From Pseudomonadota bacterium (GTDB lineage Bacteria; Pseudomonadota; Alphaproteobacteria; Rhodobacterales; Rhodobacteraceae): a stretch of 64,000 bases of DNA. Positions 59,107 to 64,000 of this stretch are shown piece after piece. The stretch's first letter is position 1; the number at the start of each line of letters is the position of its first letter. A program made the translations under genes and the position numbers. Where the stretch lies: the NCBI GenBank assembly GCA_021845805.1, contig JAJZVD010000002.1:1-64000 (forward strand), given 5' to 3'. The notes under the pieces were generated by a model. It saw nothing but the letters and a program-made list of their open reading frames with translations. It ran no database searches and was not told where the DNA came from.

Positions 59107-59952
59107 ATGGCAGGCGACAGGTCTAGGGCGGCGCTGCTGGCGACATTTGCGCTCGTCACGGTGCTGGCCGGCTGCGGTGGCGGGCCCGGCAAGTCCAAGC
59201 AGATCCCTACCGAGGACCTAACCGCCGAGCAGATCTACAAGCGCGCCGAATACGAGCTGGAGACCAAGCGGGACTACAAGGCCGCCGCCAAGGACTTTGG
59301 CGAGGTGCAGCGGCTTTATCCCTATTCCGACTGGTCGAAACGCGCGCTGATCATGGAAGCCTACGCGGATCACCAGGCCCGCAAATACGATGACAGCCGC
59401 GCGGCCGCGCAGCGGTTCCTTGATTTCTACCCGGCGGATGGCGATGCCGCCTATGCGCAATACCTGCTGGCGCTGAGCTATTACGACCAGATCGACGCGA
59501 TCGGCCGGGATCAGGGCGTGACCTTCCAGGCGCTGCAGGCGCTGCGCAAGGTGATCGAGACCTATCCCAACAGCGACTACGCGCGCTCGGCCATGCTGAA
59601 GTTCGATCTGGCCTTCGATCACCTTGCCGCGAAGGAAATGGAGATCGGCCGCTACTACCTGAAACGGGGCGATTACGCGGCGGCGATCAACCGTTTCCGG
59701 GTGGTGGTGGAACAGTACCAGACCACGACCTACACGCCCGAGGCGCTGGAACGGCTGGTGGAATGCTACCTGTCGCTGGGGCTCACGGATGATGCGCAGA
59801 CCGCCGGGGCGATCCTGGGGCACAACTTCCAGTCCAGCCCGTTCTATCAGGATGCCTTCGTGCGCCTGAAGAACAAGGGTCTGGCGCCCGAGATGAAGCC
59901 GAAAAGCTGGCTCTCGCGCGTGTTCAGCGGCTCGGCCAAGACGAACCCGTAG
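59107..59952 (+). CDS. bamD: Outer membrane assembly lipoprotein BamD
   Basis: 281 residues. The signal peptide ends in lipobox LAGC (lipidated Cys23). About five TPR-like helix pairs follow (AEQIYKRAEYELETKRDYKAAAKDF; AYADHQARKYDDSRAAAQRFLDFYP; YYLKRGDYAAAINRFRVVVEQ). It is an essential part of the BAM complex that inserts beta-barrel proteins. It lies 10 nt before recN. Confidence 0.95.
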   Translation: MAGDRSRAALLATFALVTVLAGCGGGPGKSKQIPTEDLTAEQIYKRAEYELETKRDYKAAAKDFGEVQRLYPYSDWSKRALIMEAYADHQARKYDDSRAAAQRFLDFYPADGDAAYAQYLLALSYYDQIDAIGRDQGVTFQALQALRKVIETYPNSDYARSAMLKFDLAFDHLAAKEMEIGRYYLKRGDYAAAINRFRVVVEQYQTTTYTPEALERLVECYLSLGLTDDAQTAGAILGHNFQSSPFYQDAFVRLKNKGLAPEMKPKSWLSRVFSGSAKTNP

Positions 59953-59961
59953 GCCGGGGCC

Positions 59962-61611
59962 ATGCTCCGCACGCTTGAAATCCGCGACCTGCTGCTGATC
60001 GAGCGGCTGGATCTGCAGTTCCAGCCCGGCCTGAACGTCCTGACCGGCGAGACGGGGGCGGGCAAGTCGATCCTGCTCGACGCGCTGGGCTTCGTGCTGG
60101 GCTGGCGCGGACGGGCGGATCTGGTGCGCGCGGGGGCCCCGCAGGGCGAGGTGACGGCGGTCTTCGATCTGGCGGCCGACCATCCGGCGCGTGTCGTTCT
60201 GGCCGAGGCGGGGCTTGAGGCGGAAGACGAGCTGATCCTGCGCCGTGTGAACACGGCCGAGGGGCGCAAGACCGCCTGGGTGAACGATCGGCGCACCTCG
60301 GGCGAGGTGCTGCGGGCGCTGTCGGACACGCTGGTGGAACTGCACGGTCAGCAGGATGACCGCGGCCTGCTGAACCCGCGCGGCCATCGCGACATTCTGG
60401 ATGCCTTCGCGGGGGCGGGCGACCTGATCGCGGCCAGCCGCGCGCGCTGGCGCGAGCTGTCCGCCGCCCGTCGCGCGCTGTCCGAGGCCGAGGCGGCACT
60501 GGCGGCCGTGCGTGCCGAAGAGGAATACCTGCGCCACGCGGTCGGTGAGTTGGACCGCCTGAACCCGCAGGCGGGCGAGGAGGCCGAGCTTGACGCCCGC
60601 CGCCGCCTGATGCAGGGCGCCGTGCGCATCCGCGAGGACATCGCGCGTGCGCAGGCCGCCCTTGGCCCGCAGGGGGTCGAGGGGTTGGTGCATGACGCGA
60701 GCCGCTGGCTGGGCGGGGCGGCGGACAAGGCCGAGGGACGGCTTGACGGCGCGCTTGCCGCGCTGGAGCGGCTGGCGATCGAACTGGGCGAGGCGCAGCA
60801 GGGCGTCGAGGACTGCCTTGACGCGCTGGAGTTCAACCCCGCCGATCTTGAGGCCGCCGAAGAGCGGCTGTTCGCGATCCGGGCGCTGGCCCGCAAGCAC
60901 GGCTGCCTGCCCGACGATCTGGCCGCCCATGCCGAGGGGCTGCGGCAGAAACTGGCGGCGCTGGACAGCGGGGCAAAGAACCTCGGCCGCCTTGCCGCCG
61001 CGGTCGAGGCCGCCGCCGCCGCCCATGCCGCTGCCTGCGCTGCGCTGACCGGCGCCCGTCGTGACGCGGCCGTCGCGCTTGATGCCGCCATGGCGGCCGA
61101 GCTGCCGCCGCTGAAGCTGGATCGGGCCACCTTCCGCACCGATGTCTCGGCCGCCGAGCCCGGCCCCGAGGGCGCCGATGCGGTGGCCTTCACGGTGGCC
61201 ACCAACCCCGGCGCGCCGCCGGGGCCGCTGGACCGCATCGCCTCGGGGGGGGAACTGTCGCGGTTCCTGCTGGCGCTGAAGGTCTGCCTGACACGGGGGC
61301 AGACCCCGGTGACGATGATCTTCGACGAAATCGACCGCGGCGTGGGTGGGGCCACCGCCGATGCGGTGGGGCGCAGGCTTCGGGCGCTGTCGGCCGAGGC
61401 GCAGGTGCTGGTTGTGACCCATGCGCCGCAGGTGGCCGCGCAGGGCGCGCATCACTGGCGGGTGGAAAAGCGGGTGGCGGGTGGGATCACCACATCCACC
61501 GTGACCCCCCTGACCGCGCCCGATCGGGTGGACGAGATCGCCCGCATGCTGGCGGGCGACACCATCACCGATGCCGCCCGCGCCGCTGCGCGGGCCCTGC
61601 TGGCGGGATAG
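59962..61611 (+). CDS. recN: DNA repair protein RecN
   Basis: 549-residue SMC-like ATPase. Walker A GETGAGKS is at 29-36, and ELHGQQDDRGLLNPRGHRDILD is typical of RecN. The central coiled coil (about 150-350, Ala/Glu/Leu-rich) is followed by signature IASGGELSRFLLALK, Walker B TMIFDEIDRGVGG and VVTHAPQVAAQGAHHWRV. It acts in double-strand break repair. It ends one base from the convergent pepN stop. Confidence 0.95.
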   Translation: MLRTLEIRDLLLIERLDLQFQPGLNVLTGETGAGKSILLDALGFVLGWRGRADLVRAGAPQGEVTAVFDLAADHPARVVLAEAGLEAEDELILRRVNTAEGRKTAWVNDRRTSGEVLRALSDTLVELHGQQDDRGLLNPRGHRDILDAFAGAGDLIAASRARWRELSAARRALSEAEAALAAVRAEEEYLRHAVGELDRLNPQAGEEAELDARRRLMQGAVRIREDIARAQAALGPQGVEGLVHDASRWLGGAADKAEGRLDGALAALERLAIELGEAQQGVEDCLDALEFNPADLEAAEERLFAIRALARKHGCLPDDLAAHAEGLRQKLAALDSGAKNLGRLAAAVEAAAAAHAAACAALTGARRDAAVALDAAMAAELPPLKLDRATFRTDVSAAEPGPEGADAVAFTVATNPGAPPGPLDRIASGGELSRFLLALKVCLTRGQTPVTMIFDEIDRGVGGATADAVGRRLRALSAEAQVLVVTHAPQVAAQGAHHWRVEKRVAGGITTSTVTPLTAPDRVDEIARMLAGDTITDAARAAARALLAG

Positions 61612-61612
61612 G

Positions 61613-64000
61613 CTAGCCCAGCAGCCGCGCCGTCATCTCGGCCAGATCGCGGCTGAGGCCGGGGGTGGCCCGGATGCGGGCCAGCTCGGCCCGGATCAGA
61701 CCCTGCCGGTCGGCATCGTAGCGGGTCCAGGTTTCGAACGCCGTCGACATCCGCGCCGCGGTCTGCGGGTTCACCGGATCAAGCCGGATCAGCCAGTCCG
61801 CCAGAAGCCGGTAGGCCGCGCCCGAGGCGTGGTGGAACCCGGCATGATTGGCCGACAGCGCCCCCAGAACGGCGCGGAAGCGGTTGGGGTTCTTCCAGTC
61901 GAAATCGGGGTGGCGCGTCAGGGCCGCCGCGGCGTCTGCCAGAAGGTCGGGCGCGGCCTCCAGCACCTGAAGGGTGAACCACTTGTCCATCACCAGGCGG
62001 TCGTGGCTCCAGCGGCGGGCAAAGGCGGCCAGTTCCCCGGCGCCCGCCCCGATCGACAGCAGGCAGGCCAGCGCGCCCAGTTCCTCGGTCATGTTCCCGG
62101 CCTCGGCAAACTGGGCGCGGGCGCGGGCGCCGTCGTCGATCCGGGTCAGGTAGGCCAGCGCCTGCAGCCGCAGCGCGCGTTGCCCTGCGCCCCGGGCGTC
62201 GGGCACATAGGGGCCGGGCACCGCCATCGCGGCGTGAAGATCGGCCAGCGCCCCGCGCAGGTGGGTGGCGATGGCGCCCGCCAGCCGTTCGCGCGCCGCG
62301 TGGATGGCCGCCGGGTCGGGGGTGCGACCTGCGGCATGCAGGGTGTGGGCCATGTCGTCTTCCGACGGCAGCCGCAGCGCATAGGCCCGGAAGGCCGGGT
62401 CGAGGCTGTCGTCGCGCGCCACCCGCAGCAGCGCGTCAAGATAGTCCGGCCCCGGTGCCGCGCCCTCGGTCACCATGTGCGACAGCACGTCCTTGGCCAG
62501 CGCGCGCCCGGCCTCCCACCGGTTGAAGGGGTCGGTGTCATGCGCCAGCAGGAAGGCGCGCTCCTCCGGTGTCGAGGCGCGCTCGAGCACGACGGGCGCC
62601 GAGAAATCCCGCAGGATCGAAGGGATCGGCCGCGTGGCCAGCCCCTCGAAGCGGAAGCTCTGACGCGCCTCTGTCATCTCCAGCACGGTGGTGGGCAGCA
62701 CTTCGTCGCCGTTCGGGTTCAGAAGGCCAAGCGCAATCGGGATCACCCGCGGCGGCTTTTCGGGCTGGCCGGGGGTGGGGGCGGTTTCCTGCGTGACATG
62801 AAGGGTGTAGCAGCCGTCCTTCCAGTCTTCTTCCACGCTCAGGCGGGGTGTGCCGGCATCGGTGTACCAGCGCTTGAACTGCGTCAGGTCGCGCCCGGTG
62901 GTGTCTTCGAACACCTTCAGCCAGTCTTCGATCGTGGCGGCCTGCCCGTCGTGGCGGCTGAAGTAGAGGTCAAGCGCGCGGCGATAGTCCTGCGGGCCCA
63001 CCAGCCGCCTGAGCATCCCGATCACCTCGGCGCCTTTTTCGTAGACCGTGGCGGTGTAGAAATTGTTGATTTCCTGATACATCCCGGGCCGGACCGGGTG
63101 GGCGAGCGGGCCTGCGTCCTCGCGGAACTGGCGGGCGCGCAGCGTCAGCACATCCTCGATCCGCTTGACCGGGGCCGAGCGCATGTCGGCCGAGAACTGC
63201 TGATCGCGGAACACGGTCAGCCCTTCCTTCAGGCAAAGCTGGAACCAGTCGCGGCAGGTGATGCGGTTGCCGGTCCAGTTGTGGAAGTATTCATGCGCGA
63301 TGATCGCCTCGATCCGGGCGAAGTCGTCGTCGGTCGCCGTCTCGGGAAGGGCCAGAACGTATTTGGAGTTGAAAATGTTCAACCCCTTGTTCTCCATCGC
63401 GCCCATGTTGAAGTCATCGACGGCGACAATGTTGAAAATGTCCAAGTCGTATTCGCGACCGTAGGTGTCTTCATCCCATTTCATCGACCGTTTCAGCGCG
63501 CCCATGGCGTAGTCGCACTTGCCCTCGTCGCCCGGGCGGACCCAGATGTTCAACTCGACCTGCCGCCCCGAGGCGGTGCGGAAGAAATCCGTGTGGCTGA
63601 CCAGGTTCCCCGCCACCAGCGCGAAGAGATACGAGGGTTTCGGCCAGGGGTCGTGCCATTCGGCGAACCCGGGGCCCGCCCCGATGGGATCGCCGTTCGA
63701 CAGCAAGACCGGCAGGTCCGATTCGATCCGCACGGTGAAGGGGGCCATCACGTCGGGGCGGTCGGGGTAGAAGGTGATCTTGCGGAACCCCTCGGCCTCG
63801 CATTGGGTGCAATACATGCCGCGCGACATGTAGAGCCCTTCGAGCGCGGTGTTGGTCTCGGGCGCGATCTCGACCTCGGCCGCAAAGGTGAAGGGCCCCG
63901 CGGGCAGCGCCGCGGCGGGGATCGTCAGCCCGCGGTCGTCTGGCCGGGCGTCGAGCTGTACACCGTCGACGGTGGCCCGGATCAGCCGCAGATCCTCGCC
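61613..64000 (-). CDS. pepN: Aminopeptidase N (5' end off window)
   Basis: 795 codons of an M1 metallopeptidase, open at the window's right edge. The true start lies beyond 64000: codons up to the edge read in frame as DDRGLTIPAAALPAGPFTF, matching the family's N-terminal beta domain. The exopeptidase motif GAMENKGLNIFNSKYVLA, zinc site HEYFHNWTGNR and downstream Glu in CLKEGLTVFRDQQFS are present. It removes N-terminal residues from peptides in the cytoplasm. It is convergent with recN without a terminator between them. Confidence 0.95.
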   Translation of the reverse strand, partial: GEDLRLIRATVDGVQLDARPDDRGLTIPAAALPAGPFTFAAEVEIAPETNTALEGLYMSRGMYCTQCEAEGFRKITFYPDRPDVMAPFTVRIESDLPVLLSNGDPIGAGPGFAEWHDPWPKPSYLFALVAGNLVSHTDFFRTASGRQVELNIWVRPGDEGKCDYAMGALKRSMKWDEDTYGREYDLDIFNIVAVDDFNMGAMENKGLNIFNSKYVLALPETATDDDFARIEAIIAHEYFHNWTGNRITCRDWFQLCLKEGLTVFRDQQFSADMRSAPVKRIEDVLTLRARQFREDAGPLAHPVRPGMYQEINNFYTATVYEKGAEVIGMLRRLVGPQDYRRALDLYFSRHDGQAATIEDWLKVFEDTTGRDLTQFKRWYTDAGTPRLSVEEDWKDGCYTLHVTQETAPTPGQPEKPPRVIPIALGLLNPNGDEVLPTTVLEMTEARQSFRFEGLATRPIPSILRDFSAPVVLERASTPEERAFLLAHDTDPFNRWEAGRALAKDVLSHMVTEGAAPGPDYLDALLRVARDDSLDPAFRAYALRLPSEDDMAHTLHAAGRTPDPAAIHAARERLAGAIATHLRGALADLHAAMAVPGPYVPDARGAGQRALRLQALAYLTRIDDGARARAQFAEAGNMTEELGALACLLSIGAGAGELAAFARRWSHDRLVMDKWFTLQVLEAAPDLLADAAAALTRHPDFDWKNPNRFRAVLGALSANHAGFHHASGAAYRLLADWLIRLDPVNPQTAARMSTAFETWTRYDADRQGLIRAELARIRATPGLSRDLAEMTARLLG

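Overview
The window is about 64 kb of high-GC DNA. It reads as chromosome of an alphaproteobacterium of the Rhodobacter/Paracoccus group (Rhodobacterales). Four things support this: the division and cell-wall (dcw) gene order; a DUF1127 gene followed by RNA hairpins with CCUCCUCCC loops; a terminated leader RNA in front of mraZ; and weak -35/-10 promoters of the TTGCnn type. Genes are densely packed, with many ATGA/TGATG stop-start overlaps. The terminal genes, a ThDP enzyme and pepN, run off the two ends of the window.

1-14.6 kb holds catabolic genes for small nitrogen compounds. A ThDP decarboxylase and a TetR regulator face an amino-acid ABC importer (HisP/J/Q/M type). Next come a GlxA-type AraC regulator and a run of genes that fits conversion of gamma-butyrobetaine or crotonobetaine through carnitine to glycine betaine: a BKACE cleavage enzyme, carnitine dehydrogenase fused to a thioesterase, an acyl-CoA dehydrogenase, an ADP-forming CoA ligase, a CaiD-like hydratase and a GMC oxidoreductase. 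Three copies of an intergenic hairpin repeat lie here.

14.6-27.5 kb starts with a cold-shock gene, a rhodanese gene and hisB-hisH. Two identical tRNA-Gly(GCC) genes then bracket a 9-kb ring-cleavage-type catabolic cluster: LysR regulator, FAD monooxygenase, Rieske ferredoxin, VOC extradiol dioxygenase, outer-membrane channel, MFS transporter, alpha/beta hydrolase, FAH-family protein and cyclase-family protein. Its substrate is unknown. TerC and MAPEG membrane protein genes follow.

27.5-36.4 kb carries pyruvate carboxylase and a UvrD helicase gene, then the most striking non-coding region. A DUF1127 gene (ccaF1-like) is followed on the minus strand by eight hairpins in four pairs, each exposing an anti-Shine-Dalgarno CCUCCUCCC loop. 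This is the layout of the CcsR1-4 / cuckoo sRNA locus. The Fe-S carrier gene mrp follows, then a promoter/terminator-bounded leader RNA upstream of mraZ that matches UpsM in position and size.

36.4-64 kb is the dcw cluster: mraZ, rsmH, ftsL, ftsI, murE, murF, mraY, murD, (doxX, asd), ftsW, murG, murC, two small membrane protein genes, murB, ddl, ftsQ, ftsA and ftsZ. It continues with lpxC, bamD, recN and convergent pepN. As given, murD carries a one-base frameshift in a G run, most likely a sequence error because the gene is essential. The doxX/asd insertion splits the cluster, so ftsW onwards needs its own promoter.
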